Positions 10,061-19,132 of a stretch of DNA of 64,000 bases are shown here, one piece after another. The notes under the pieces are model-generated. The model searched no databases. It was not told where the DNA came from and saw only the letters and a program-made list of their open reading frames with translations. The position numbers were made by a program, and so were the translations under genes. Source of the DNA: CAWGYQ01 sp963817395 (GTDB taxonomy: Bacteria; Acidobacteriota; Vicinamibacteria; Vicinamibacterales; CAVPJW01); the NCBI GenBank assembly GCA_963817395.1, contig CAWFOC010000003.1, forward strand, positions 620,001 through 684,000, read 5' to 3'. Each line of letters starts with the position of its first letter. Position 1 is the first letter of the stretch.

Positions 10061-11320
10061 GTGGCCGCCATTAACGTCCTCTGCATTTATCACCAATCGC
10101 ACGCCTTTGGTGGCCCCTTCAACGCCATCCAGGAGATTCTGCGGTTCCGCGATCGCCGGCGCGTCCGGATGATCGCCATGCTGCCGGGACCTGGACCCTG
10201 CGCGGACGTCTTCCGGCGCGAGGGCGCGACCGTGATCTACGGGCGGGAGCACCCCGGCGAACGGACGTGGCGGTACGCGGCAGCCATCGTTTCGTTCGCG
10301 ACCATGCTGACTCGCGAGCGAATCGACCTGGTGTACTTCCCCGACTACACGACCTGGAAGCCGGCCGAAATCCTGGGGGCCAGGCTCGCGCGCGTGCCGG
10401 TCGTCCTGCACGTGAGATCCCCGCACCTGGATGCAACGCATGTCGATCCGCTCTTGAAAAGGGCGACGCTCATCATTGGCAACTCGAGCGCCAGCCTTCG
10501 GGGCTTCCGCGGTCACGTTCCCGACGAACGGCTTCGAGTCATTTACAACTGCGTCGACACCCGGCGCTTCCTAAGCGGCCGTGACATCCGTGCCGAATTC
10601 TTTGATGGCCGACCGCAGACCATCGGATTCGTGGGGATCTTCCGTCCGGAGAAAGGCATCGAGTATTTCCTGGACGCCGTGCGGATCATCCACCGTGAGC
10701 GACCGGATGTGAGGTTCCTGGCGGTTGGAGGCGAATCGGCCTTCAAGAATCAGAACTGGGTGCCCCGGATGATGAATCACGCCAAAGAGCTGCAGGTCGA
10801 CCACGTCGTCCGATTCGTCGGCCAACGGACGGACATTCCGGACATCATGCGGTCGATCGATGTGCTCGCCGTCCCGTCGTTGAACGAAGGGTTCGGTCAC
10901 GTGATCATCGAAGCCAACGCGGCCGGCAGGCCCGTGGTTGGATTCGATGCCGGAGGTATTCCGGAGGTCATCGAGAACAACGTCACCGGATTCCTCGTCC
11001 CTCCCCGAGACGCGCAGGCTCTGGCGCAGGGCCTGCTCCGCGCACTCGACGACGAGAAGTGGCGCACCCGGGTTGCCACTGTGGCGCCTCGGAGGGTACA
11101 GGAACGATTCGACCCGAAAACGCAGGTCGGCCTGATTCAGGACCTCTGGCGTGAGGCCGCGGGACGAAAGTCCCGGCGTCTTACGGGCGCCGGAGGAGGA
11201 TTTCAGTTCCTTCGATCGTGGTGGCCGGCGCATAGTGGCTCGCCAGATACTCTGCGATCAACGGAAGCCTCCGCTCGCCAGGAACACCATCGATCTGGTC
11301 ATACCATTCCCCGCTCTTGA
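10061..11320 (+). CDS. Glycosyltransferase family 4 protein
   Basis: A two-domain GT-B enzyme. The N-terminal domain starts at INVLCIYHQSHAFGG with a glycine-rich turn. The C-terminal domain has IGFVGIFRPEKGIEYF and the nucleotide-sugar motif NEGFGHVIIEANAAGRPVV. It probably transfers a sugar to a cell-surface or exopolysaccharide acceptor; the substrate cannot be told. The start is uncertain: GTG 10061 fits the domain boundary best, GTG 10031 is possible, and neither has a clear ribosome-binding site. The last 45 residues are Arg/Ser-rich, fit no family pattern and overlap the convergent membrane-protein gene by 140 bp. The true end may lie near 11180, hidden by an indel. Confidence 0.8.
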   Translation: MAAINVLCIYHQSHAFGGPFNAIQEILRFRDRRRVRMIAMLPGPGPCADVFRREGATVIYGREHPGERTWRYAAAIVSFATMLTRERIDLVYFPDYTTWKPAEILGARLARVPVVLHVRSPHLDATHVDPLLKRATLIIGNSSASLRGFRGHVPDERLRVIYNCVDTRRFLSGRDIRAEFFDGRPQTIGFVGIFRPEKGIEYFLDAVRIIHRERPDVRFLAVGGESAFKNQNWVPRMMNHAKELQVDHVVRFVGQRTDIPDIMRSIDVLAVPSLNEGFGHVIIEANAAGRPVVGFDAGGIPEVIENNVTGFLVPPRDAQALAQGLLRALDDEKWRTRVATVAPRRVQERFDPKTQVGLIQDLWREAAGRKSRRLTGAGGGFQFLRSWWPAHSGSPDTLRSTEASARQEHHRSGHTIPRS

Positions 11321-13307
11321 AAATCACGAGCCTGGTCTGGTGGCGCTCGAGCGCATCGATCACTTCGCGCTGAAGTTCGGGCGGCGAAGCGTAAATCACC
11401 TTGTGAAAACGCGTCGGGCTCGGGCGATCGGCAAAGAAATGGTACGCCCCGGCATTGCTGAAGTCGAACACGGTTTGATTCGGCCGGGTCTGTTCGCGAA
11501 GATAGGTGACGACCTTGTGAACACGGTCCGCGTCTTCACTAGACCTGTCAGGCGGAAACATCACGCGCAGGGCGACAAACCTTATCAACACGACCCCGGC
11601 AGCCACCAGCGCGAGTCCATACGCGACACCCCCGAGAGATCTCACCCACCGGAGGCTTGTTGATCGGAGCTCGGCGACCAATTTGAGAGCACCACGCTCC
11701 ATGATTACCAGGCACAACATATAAGCGAGCGTGGCGCCGAACGTCACATGGGCGCTGTCCGACCGGCCTAGAGCCGTGCGGAAGAAGGTGGCGCCGCCCA
11801 GGAGCAGGAGGAGAAGCATCATCGCATCCCGGGAGTGCCAGAACGCCCTGCACAGCCAAAGGCAGGTCAGATAGCTGGCCACGCCCATCAGCAGAAGCAC
11901 GGGCCAGTACCCGCGAATGCCGGTGCTCCAGGCCAGCAGCCCCCATCCCGTTAGTCCGCCAGGCTCCCGCAAAGGCCTGAGCACGCCTTCAAGTGGCGGA
12001 AACGGCAGTCCCCACGTGCCGAGCTGAGAGGCCATCTGAATGTGGGTGTTGCGAAAGACATCCCCCAGGGCGCCATGCGCGACAAAGTAACTGCCGACGC
12101 TCATGAAGCCAACGAGTGCGCCGCCGAGGTAGAGCAGCAATGGGCGTGCGCCAACGCGGCGTTCGCCTGCCGGGTGCGCGAAGCTGTAGACCGCGAGGAA
12201 CAGTCCAATCGCGACTACTGCGTAGAGACCTGTTTCTGTGCTGTACCAGAATGCCAATCCGGCGGCAGCTCCTGCGCCGCCGATCTGCCAGTCGTCGCGA
12301 GTCGATCCGGAACCAGGCTGTCCGCGGTGGCGGCCAATCACGTTTGCGACGAGGGCGAAGGCAATCAGTGCCAGCCCCGCTCTCGGCGAGACCCGCATGA
12401 TTCGATTCGAGATGAACACGGCGAGGAGCAGCGGCGACAGCACTGGGTCCCGCAGGACTTGCAACCCTAGAAAGTAGAACGCGACGATCCCCAGCGGCTC
12501 GACGATCCCGTACATGGCGCTCACGCCTTCCAAGGTCGGACCGAACAGCGTGGCGCCCAGCCAGCCGACGGACACGTGCTCGATGAGTCCGCGCTGAAGA
12601 TACACGTCCCGGAACGGCAGAGCCCCGCGCAACACTTCGTACAGTGGCGCGAGGTTGTCGCCCCAGTGAAAGAGGTCGATTCGCCAGGGCGCCCATGCCG
12701 CATGGCGCTGAAAGTACAGGAGAGCGGGTATGACCAAGTACACGAGTCCCGTCAGGATGATCCGCCGACCATGAGCGCCTGAATCCTCCGTCGCACCCGC
12801 CGGACCGACAGGGTCGGCCACCCGTGCTCGTGCCGGCGGTCTCAGGCCGAGTTTGAACCTCGCAGTCAGAGCCACGACGCAAAGAGCGATGAACGTGAGC
12901 GCGACGGGAGGACCAAGTCCGGACATCCAGTTCCGGTTGAAGTTCTGAATGTCGAGCCAGAACAGCAGCAGCGGCAGAAGCGCGAACGCGGTCCGTTTCA
13001 GGAGCTGCTCGACCGATTGATCGCTGGCCCAGGAGCCAACCGAGGCGAAGGCAACCCAACAGAGCCAGACCGTCGCAACCACCACCGGGGTGCCGATGAG
13101 CGCTGTGCCGAAGAAGAAGAATTCCTGCTGTTTGGGATACTGGTGCGTGCTGATCCACCCCACGATGTCGCTCGGCTGGTACGTAAATTCGAGGCGCTTG
13201 GACAGCTCGAGTCCCAGACCGACAGCAAGGCTCAATGCGGCAATCGCGATGAGCCAGACGTAGAAGCGCAGATCTTCGCGGCGGGCGGTGGCAAACGGAT
13301 CCTTCAT
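11181..13307 (-). CDS. Large polytopic membrane protein, possible glycosyltransferase (unassigned)
   Basis: 708 residues from ATG 13307 (MKDPFATARRED). About a dozen hydrophobic segments are seen, with an extracytoplasmic loop (GDNLAPLYEVLRGALPFRD) and a soluble C-terminal domain of about 130 residues (VHKVVTYLREQTRPNQTVF and later). This layout resembles GT-C membrane glycosyltransferases that use polyprenyl-phosphate sugars, but no definite family motif was recognised, so the function is inference. It is divergent from the M1 peptidase (54 bp between starts) and convergent with the GT4 gene. The two together suggest a surface-glycan locus. Confidence 0.65.
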   Translation of the reverse strand: MKDPFATARREDLRFYVWLIAIAALSLAVGLGLELSKRLEFTYQPSDIVGWISTHQYPKQQEFFFFGTALIGTPVVVATVWLCWVAFASVGSWASDQSVEQLLKRTAFALLPLLLFWLDIQNFNRNWMSGLGPPVALTFIALCVVALTARFKLGLRPPARARVADPVGPAGATEDSGAHGRRIILTGLVYLVIPALLYFQRHAAWAPWRIDLFHWGDNLAPLYEVLRGALPFRDVYLQRGLIEHVSVGWLGATLFGPTLEGVSAMYGIVEPLGIVAFYFLGLQVLRDPVLSPLLLAVFISNRIMRVSPRAGLALIAFALVANVIGRHRGQPGSGSTRDDWQIGGAGAAAGLAFWYSTETGLYAVVAIGLFLAVYSFAHPAGERRVGARPLLLYLGGALVGFMSVGSYFVAHGALGDVFRNTHIQMASQLGTWGLPFPPLEGVLRPLREPGGLTGWGLLAWSTGIRGYWPVLLLMGVASYLTCLWLCRAFWHSRDAMMLLLLLLGGATFFRTALGRSDSAHVTFGATLAYMLCLVIMERGALKLVAELRSTSLRWVRSLGGVAYGLALVAAGVVLIRFVALRVMFPPDRSSEDADRVHKVVTYLREQTRPNQTVFDFSNAGAYHFFADRPSPTRFHKVIYASPPELQREVIDALERHQTRLVIFKSGEWYDQIDGVPGERRLPLIAEYLASHYAPATTIEGTEILLRRP

Positions 13308-13360
13308 CGCGACCGCGATGATATCGGACGCGGCTGGGTGTCGATCTAAGATTCCTCCTG

Positions 13361-15971
13361 ATGGACCTGCTCCGATTTGCCTGGCGCCCGGCGTGCATCC
13401 TTGCCTGTGCGCTGACCGCTTCCCTGACCGCCTCCACTGAGCAGCCGCCCACCCCTTCGGAACCTCCAGGCCGCGGCATTTCTGAGGACCTGGCACGCGA
13501 GCGGAGCGTGGCCATCCACGATCTGCAATACGAGCTTGCCTTCGATGTCCCGGCCGATCGTCGCGAGCCGGTGCAGGGACGTGTGATTGCGCGCTTCAGG
13601 CTGGACGCGCCGCACCGCATCGTCTTCGACTTTGCACAGCCGCGCAACCACGTGCGCTCGCTGATGGTGGGGGGGCGCACGCTGGACGCCATCTTTGAAG
13701 ATGGCCATCTCGTCGTTCCCTCCGGCGCCACATCTGCGGGCCGGAACGAGATCGCCATCGACTTCACCGCTGGCGACGGAGCGCTCAACCGCGACGACGA
13801 GTTCCTCTACACCCTATTCGTGCCTGCACGCGCGCAGCTGACGTTTCCCTGCTTCGATCAACCCGATCTCAAGGCGAGGTTCACGCTGACGTTGACGGTT
13901 CCCTCGGGCTGGCAAGTGGTCGCCAACGCCGCCACGGTTCCGTCCGCTGCACCCGAATCCCCGGCGAATCCCGCGCCACTATCGGCAACCTTCGTATTCG
14001 CCGAAACCGCGCCGCTTCCCACTTATCTCTTCTCGTTCGTCGCCGGCCGTTTTTCGGTCGAGACCGCCACTCGCGCGGGCCGGGCATTCCGCATGTTCCA
14101 TCGCGAGACCGACGCCGCAAAGGTCGCTCGCAATCGGGAGGCAATCTTCGACCTCCATGCCGCGGCGCTCGCCTGGCTCGAGGACTACACCAGCCATCCC
14201 CTATCCCTTCGCCAAGTTCGACTTCGTGGCAATCCCGTCGTTTCAGTTCGGGGGGATGGAGCACGCCGGGGCCATTCTGTACAACGCCGCCGGCCTGCTT
14301 CTTGACGAGTCGGCCACGCAGAACCAGCAGCTCGGGCGGGCCAGTGTCATTGCGCATGAGACCGCCCACATGTGGTTCGGCGATTTGGTCACGATGCGAT
14401 GGTTCAACGATGTGTGGATGAAGGAGGTATTCGCGAACTTCATGGCGGCGAAGATCGTGAACCCCTCGTTCCCCGAGGTGAATCACGACCTTCGGTTCCT
14501 GCTCGCGCATTATCCGTCCGCCTATGACGTGGACCGGACAGCAGGAACCAACCCCATTCGCCAGCCGCTCGCGAATCTTGCCGACGCGGGCCAGCTGTAC
14601 GGCCCGATCATCTATCAAAAGGCTCCCATCGTCATGCGGCAGCTCGAGTTGATGATCGGTCAGGACACGCTGCGCGACGGCCTGCGCGAGTATTTGAAGG
14701 CGTACGCGTTCGGGAACGCGACATGGCTGGATCTCATTCGCATCCTCGACGAGCGCACGCCGCACGATCTGGCAGCGTGGAGCCGCGCGTGGGTCGAGGA
14801 ACGGGGACGTCCGACGTTCGCGGTCTCGGTCCGCGTGGATCCCGCGGGACTTCTCGCGGCAATCGAGCTGAGGGCTCGCGATCCGCTCGGCCGCGGACTC
14901 AAATGGCCGCAGCGGCTCCGTGTGGCGCTTGGCTATCCGGGGTCGATCCGCGAGCTGACGGTCGACATTCTCGATGAAGTGACGACGGTGCACAGCGCGG
15001 TTGGTTTCGAGCGGCCGCTCTTCGTTTTGCCGGGTGGCGCCGGCCTCGGATACGGCTTGTTCGTGCTCGACGAGCCGAGCCGCGCGTACCTGCTGGCGCA
15101 TCTGGAAGAGATTCCCGACGCGCTCACGCGAGGGAGCGCCTGGGTCGCCTTGTGGGACAACATGCTCGAGGGAGAGGTCTCCCCACCCGACGTGCTCGAC
15201 ACGGCCATCCGCGCGCTACCGAGCGAACCCGACGAGCAGAACGTGCAGCGCGTGCTCGCATACGCCGAGCGCATTTTCTGGAAATTTCTTTCCGCTGAAG
15301 CGAGGAACTCGCGGAGCCGTCCGCTCGAAGCCACACTGAGGGCCGGGCTCGCGCGCGGCAGGTCTCAGGGCGAAAAGGCGGCATGGTTCAACGCCTACCG
15401 CGACACGGCGCTGTCACCGGAGGGCCTGGCGTGGCTCGAACGAGTCTGGCGCCGCGAGGAAACGATTCCCGGATTGACCTTCGCCGAGCAGGACGAGATC
15501 GCGATGGCCCTCGAGCTGGCTGTGCGCGAGGTGCCAGCCTGGGACCAGATTCTGAAAGCTCAGCACGAGCGGACCCAGAACCCCGATCGCAAGGCTCGTC
15601 TGGCCTTCGTCATGCCGGCGTTGTCAGCCGACCGGGCGACGCGCGAGGCCGCCTTCGCGAGATTCAAGAGTGTCGAGAACCGCCGCCGCGAGCCCTGGGT
15701 GCTCGATTCGCTTCGGTACCTGAATCACCCGCTGCGCGAGCGCCACGCGCAGCGCTTTGTGCAGCCGGCGCTCGAGATGCTTCGCGAGATTCAGGCCACC
15801 GGCGACATTTTCTTTCCGACCAGGTGGATGGAGTCCACGCTCTCGGGGCACCGGTCGGCGGAAGCAGCCAAGACAGTCCGGGCGTTCGTTGCGCGAGAAG
15901 CGGCGTATCCGCAGCGTCTTCAGTGGACGATCCTCAGCACGGCTGACGAGCTGTTTCGCGCGTCACGCTGA
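13361..15971 (+). CDS. M1-family zinc aminopeptidase (exported), frame-broken
   Basis: Signal peptide at 1-24 and an N-terminal beta-sandwich (LTFPCFDQPDLKARF), then the catalytic domain. Zinc motif HETAH with the third ligand Glu exactly 18 residues later (HExxH-18-E), as in family M1. The exopeptidase motif is GGMEH where most members have GxMEN. A long helical C-terminal domain follows. The frame breaks near 14200; deleting one C in AGCCATCCCC gives DYTSIPYPFAKFDF, as expected, so the gene is probably intact in the cell. It likely trims peptides in the periplasm. The end overlaps the convergent tag gene by 9 bp. Confidence 0.88.
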
Positions 15972-16532
15972 GCCCGACTCGGCGCCCCTGCGGCGTCCGG
16001 CTCTCATCCACGGTGGGTTCAGCCTGGCGACGCGTCGATAGACCGGGCAGTCGGGGGCGTGCGCATCGGGCAGGTAGCCGATGCTCGTCAGGAACTCTCC
16101 GGTGATCTCGCCACCCGTGAAGACAAAGGTTTTCCTGAAGAGCGCGACCCAGTCGGCTTTTGAGAGCGGATGGCGCGACGCGAGCCATCGGGCGAAGGAC
16201 CCGTGGCACTCGCGCAGATCCTGGATGCGGCGGGCGTTCTCGATGGCGGCGTTCACCTTGAGCCGGTTCCGGATGATGCCGGCGTCGCTCATGAGCCGCT
16301 TGCGATCGCGCTCGGTGTAGCGGGCCACGCGATCCACATCGAAACCGTGATAGGCCGCGCGAAAGTTCTCGCGCTTCTGCAGAATGGTGAGCCACGAGAG
16401 GCCGGCCTGATTGATCTCGAGCACGAGCCTCTCGAAGAGCGCGATCTCGTTCCGTGTGGGAAAGCCGTACTCGCGATCGTGATAAGGGCCGTGGAAAGGA
16501 TGCCCGGGAGCGATTGAACAGTAGGCCGACAC
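15963..16532 (-). CDS. tag: DNA-3-methyladenine glycosylase I
   Basis: 189 residues. Removes 3-methyladenine from alkylated DNA in base-excision repair. Tag features are clear: YHDREYGFP near the N-terminus, LEINQAGLSWLTILQKRENF (the helix that carries the catalytic Glu), NRLKVNAAIENAR and the C-terminal GYLPDAHAPDCP. The usual Cys/His zinc ligands appear as YCSIAPGHPFH near the start and H..DC at the end. Start chosen as GTG 16532, preceded by AAGGG and only 3 bp after the stop of the upstream sugar dehydrogenase, so the two are probably co-transcribed although functionally unrelated. Confidence 0.88.
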   Translation of the reverse strand: MSAYCSIAPGHPFHGPYHDREYGFPTRNEIALFERLVLEINQAGLSWLTILQKRENFRAAYHGFDVDRVARYTERDRKRLMSDAGIIRNRLKVNAAIENARRIQDLRECHGSFARWLASRHPLSKADWVALFRKTFVFTGGEITGEFLTSIGYLPDAHAPDCPVYRRVARLNPPWMRAGRRRGAESGSA

Positions 16533-16534
16533 GC

Positions 16535-17710
16535 CTATCCCTTGTGGGCAATTCTGTAGATGACGTTCGCTTCGTCGTCCGAAACGAGCAGGGCGCCGTC
16601 GGGCATCACTTCGACATCGGCCGGCCGGCCCCACGCCTTGGCTCCCTGCAGCCAGCCTTCCGCGAAGATCTCGTAGCCGGCCACCTTGCTTCCTTCGAGC
16701 CGCGCCACCGTGAGGCGGTAGCCGAGCGGTGTCGAGCGGTTCCAGGACCCGTGTTCTGCGATGATGATTTGATTGCGGTAGTCGGCCGGGAACATCCGTC
16801 CGGTATAAAAGCGCATGCCGATGGCCGCCACGTGCGGGCCCAGCTTTTGTGCCGGCGCGACGTAATCGGCGCAGTTCTTTCCCTTGCCGAGCTCCGGATC
16901 GACCACGTCGCCCGCATGACAATAGGGGTACCCGAAGTGCTGGCCAGCCGCAGACACCCGGTTCAGCTCGTCGGGCGGCACCTCGTCTCCCAGCCTGTCG
17001 CGGCCGTTGTCCGTAAACCAGAGCTCACCCGTCGTCGGGTGCCAGTCGAAGCCCACGGTGTTGCGAACGCCGGAAACGAACCGGTCGAGCCCGGTGCCGT
17101 CGGCATTCATGCGCATGATCGTCGCGTACGGTTTCTCTGTTCGATCGCAGATGTTGCACGGGGCCCCGATGGGAACGTAGAGCTTGCCGTCTGGGCCGAA
17201 ACGGATGAACTTCCAGCCGTGATGTTCGTCGCCGGGAAACGCGGCGCTGACGACAACAGGCTGCGGCGGGTTGTCGAGGCGCGATTCGATGTTGTCGTAG
17301 CGCAGCACTCGATTGACCTCGGCCACATAGAGGGCGCCGTCACGGAACGCGACGCCGTTCGGCATGTTGAGAGCGCGCGCGATCGTCACCACCCGATCCG
17401 CCTTCTGGTCGTTGTTGGTATCGAGCACGGCCCAGACACGTCCGTCGATGCGGGTGCCAACGAAGAGGGTGCCCTGGCTGCCACGCGCCATCGAACGCGC
17501 GTTGGTCACGCCGGTTGCGTACACCTCGATGGCAAAGCCGGGTGGAAGCTTGATCTGATCCAGCGGCAGCCCGGCGGTGGCGGAGGGGGACTTCGACTCC
17601 TCGACCGTGGCCTTGCCCTGGCCCACGGCCTGCGATTCCCCTCCGTTCGGCTGCGAGCACCCGGCCAGGGCGGCGGCCAATACCGGGACGAGCACGAAAC
17701 ATCTGCGCAT
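16535..17710 (-). CDS. PQQ-dependent sugar dehydrogenase (sorbosone/aldose dehydrogenase family), lipoprotein
   Basis: Start ATG 17710 with GAGGTG upstream; a GTG 9 bp earlier is the alternative. A lipoprotein signal (VLAAALAGCSQ) places it in the periplasm on a lipid anchor. The body is a six-bladed propeller of the YliI/sorbosone dehydrogenase type: GFAIEVYATGVTNARSMARG, FVGTRIDGRVW, PNGVAFRDGALYVAEV, WFTDNGRDRLGDEVPPDELN and YCHAGDVV. Members oxidise aldoses and pass electrons to PQQ and the respiratory chain. Many Acidobacteria carry several paralogues, so the substrate is open. It heads a two-gene unit with tag. Confidence 0.85.
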   Translation of the reverse strand: MRRCFVLVPVLAAALAGCSQPNGGESQAVGQGKATVEESKSPSATAGLPLDQIKLPPGFAIEVYATGVTNARSMARGSQGTLFVGTRIDGRVWAVLDTNNDQKADRVVTIARALNMPNGVAFRDGALYVAEVNRVLRYDNIESRLDNPPQPVVVSAAFPGDEHHGWKFIRFGPDGKLYVPIGAPCNICDRTEKPYATIMRMNADGTGLDRFVSGVRNTVGFDWHPTTGELWFTDNGRDRLGDEVPPDELNRVSAAGQHFGYPYCHAGDVVDPELGKGKNCADYVAPAQKLGPHVAAIGMRFYTGRMFPADYRNQIIIAEHGSWNRSTPLGYRLTVARLEGSKVAGYEIFAEGWLQGAKAWGRPADVEVMPDGALLVSDDEANVIYRIAHKG

Positions 17711-17729
17711 CAATAACACCTCGTGCGGC

Positions 17730-18356
17730 TTAGCTCGAGCCCTTTTGAACGATCCCCTGCTTCCTCATTTCCTTCGCGGCGGCGTCGACGACATCGTGGA
17801 CGAACCGCCCGAGGTCCTTCGGATTGGTGGTCTCGGTCATGGCTGCCCAGATCAGGGCGTTGTTGGGCACGCTGTAGATGAGCGTCTCGACCACCACCTG
17901 CTGGTCCTCGCGGACGTATCCAGGATCGTAGATGGCGCCCCACCCGTAGCCCCAGTAGTTCCAGAGCGAACTGTAGTAGGGCTGCGACCAGACACTCGGT
18001 TGCCAGGTTTGAACCTTCTCGGAGCTGATCGGGCGCATCGCCACGACCCCGTAAACCCCCGAGCGCTCGAACCACCCCCGAGCCTTGTCCTTGTCTTTCA
18101 GCTCTTCGGGAGGAACGATGCGGTAGGAAGCGATACCCTGGACGCCCCGTGCGGTGAGCTCGCGCGTCAACGCTTCCTCTCCGGACATCCGCAGGCTCTG
18201 ATCGTCGCTGATTACGAGCGCCGCGACTTTTTGACCCGCAAAGACGACCCCGGTGACTCCGGGCGCCTTCCACGTGGAAGTGAACTTCGTGGCCGCGCCA
18301 ACGAGCGCGGCCGTGCCGATGACGAACGTCAGGAGGGCGCAAAGCATGCGAGGCAT
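17730..18356 (-). CDS. Exported protein of unknown function
   Basis: 208 residues. Cleavable signal peptide (MLCALLTFVIGTAALVGAAT), then a compact soluble domain with a Rossmann-like start (VTGVVFAGQKVAALVISDDQ) and SGEEALTRELTARG. A Trp/Tyr-rich insert (about 120-145) includes WNYWGYGWGAIYDPGY. The end is VVDAAAKEMRKQGIVQ. The pattern of an early strand, a helix with conserved acidic residues and a late amphipathic helix resembles periplasmic GNA1162/CsgG-like or DUF4136 proteins, but I cannot assign it. It lies 19 bp upstream of the sugar dehydrogenase on the same strand and is divergent from the small gene at 18420. Confidence 0.7.
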   Translation of the reverse strand: MPRMLCALLTFVIGTAALVGAATKFTSTWKAPGVTGVVFAGQKVAALVISDDQSLRMSGEEALTRELTARGVQGIASYRIVPPEELKDKDKARGWFERSGVYGVVAMRPISSEKVQTWQPSVWSQPYYSSLWNYWGYGWGAIYDPGYVREDQQVVVETLIYSVPNNALIWAAMTETTNPKDLGRFVHDVVDAAAKEMRKQGIVQKGSS

Positions 18357-18419
18357 CTGGCGAGCGTACCAAGCTGCCGGGCGGCCGTCAAATTCCGGAA
18401 CGGCCTAGAATGTCTGGTT

Positions 18420-18728
18420 ATGGCCGAGGACAAGGATTTGAAGTCCGCGTACGAGCTGGCACTCGAGCGCTTCCGCAAGAAGGACGAGGCAGCAGGCGTC
18501 GAGCATCGGCCGCTGACCGAGGCGCAGAAGGCGGCAATCGCCGAGATTCGAAACTTCTACGAGGCGAAGATCGCCGAGGTGGAAGTGCTCCACCAGGGCA
18601 GGCTCAGAATGACGCCGGACCCTGCGGAACGCCAGGCACGCGAAGACGAGTACCGGCGCGATCGCGAGAGGCTGTCGTCCGAGCGCGACAGGAAGATCGA
18701 GAGTGCTCGCCGGGGTGAATCGGAGTAG
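18420..18728 (+). CDS. Small charged helical protein, unknown function
   Basis: 102 residues from ATG 18420. Highly charged and almost entirely helical: KSAYELALERFRKKDEAAG, then a long stretch of Glu/Arg/Lys heptads (EIRNFYEAKIAEVEVLHQ, DEYRRDRERLSSERDRKIE) likely to form a coiled coil. No signal peptide, membrane segment or enzymatic motif. A TAGAAT-like -10 element lies just before the start, so the mRNA may be nearly leaderless. Function not known. Confidence 0.7.
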   Translation: MAEDKDLKSAYELALERFRKKDEAAGVEHRPLTEAQKAAIAEIRNFYEAKIAEVEVLHQGRLRMTPDPAERQAREDEYRRDRERLSSERDRKIESARRGESE

Positions 18729-18739
18729 GCGCGCTCACG

Positions 18740-19132
18740 TCACGGCTGGCTCAGGAGCGGAATACTCCCGGCTGGCGGCGACTCCGGCAGACTCTTGATG
18801 TATGCCCAGAGGTCGGCGAGCTGCGCATCCGAAAGGACCTTGGCCGTGTAAGGCGGCATGGTTCGCGGATTTCTGATGAGTGCCGAAAACGCCGCGAGCG
18901 GCAGTCGCATGGGCACGAGCCGCCCGCCGGGGCCTCCATGGCCGGCGTAGCCATGGCAGGCGTAGCAGCTGTACTTGAGAAACACGTCCTTCCCTTTCTC
19001 CGTGCTCCCGGCATGGGCCGCGGCCGGCGCGGCAGGCGGGCTCGCCGTCTGGGCCCATGCGACAGAGGGTGCGTGGAGCAACACCGCGATCACCGGGAGA
19101 GCGTAGTGGAAAGCGTTCACGTGAGTCCTCAT
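18740..19132 (-). CDS. Periplasmic c-type cytochrome (single haem)
   Basis: 130 residues. Signal peptide (about 1-28, ending SVAWAQ), an Ala/Pro linker, then one haem-binding CYACH motif in a small cytochrome c fold with the distal Met region TMPPYTAKVLSDAQLADLW. It should carry one electron at a time in the periplasm. The ATG at 19132 overlaps the stop of the Tat-exported ThDP enzyme in an ATGA arrangement, so translation is coupled and the cytochrome is likely the electron acceptor of that enzyme. The functional link is inferred from the coupling. Confidence 0.88.
   Translation of the reverse strand: MRTHVNAFHYALPVIAVLLHAPSVAWAQTASPPAAPAAAHAGSTEKGKDVFLKYSCYACHGYAGHGGPGGRLVPMRLPLAAFSALIRNPRTMPPYTAKVLSDAQLADLWAYIKSLPESPPAGSIPLLSQP

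Noticed and set aside
10500..13300. O-antigen or capsule gene cluster
   Set aside because: Only two glycan-type genes are adjacent; no Wzx, Wzy, Wza or nucleotide-sugar genes nearby.
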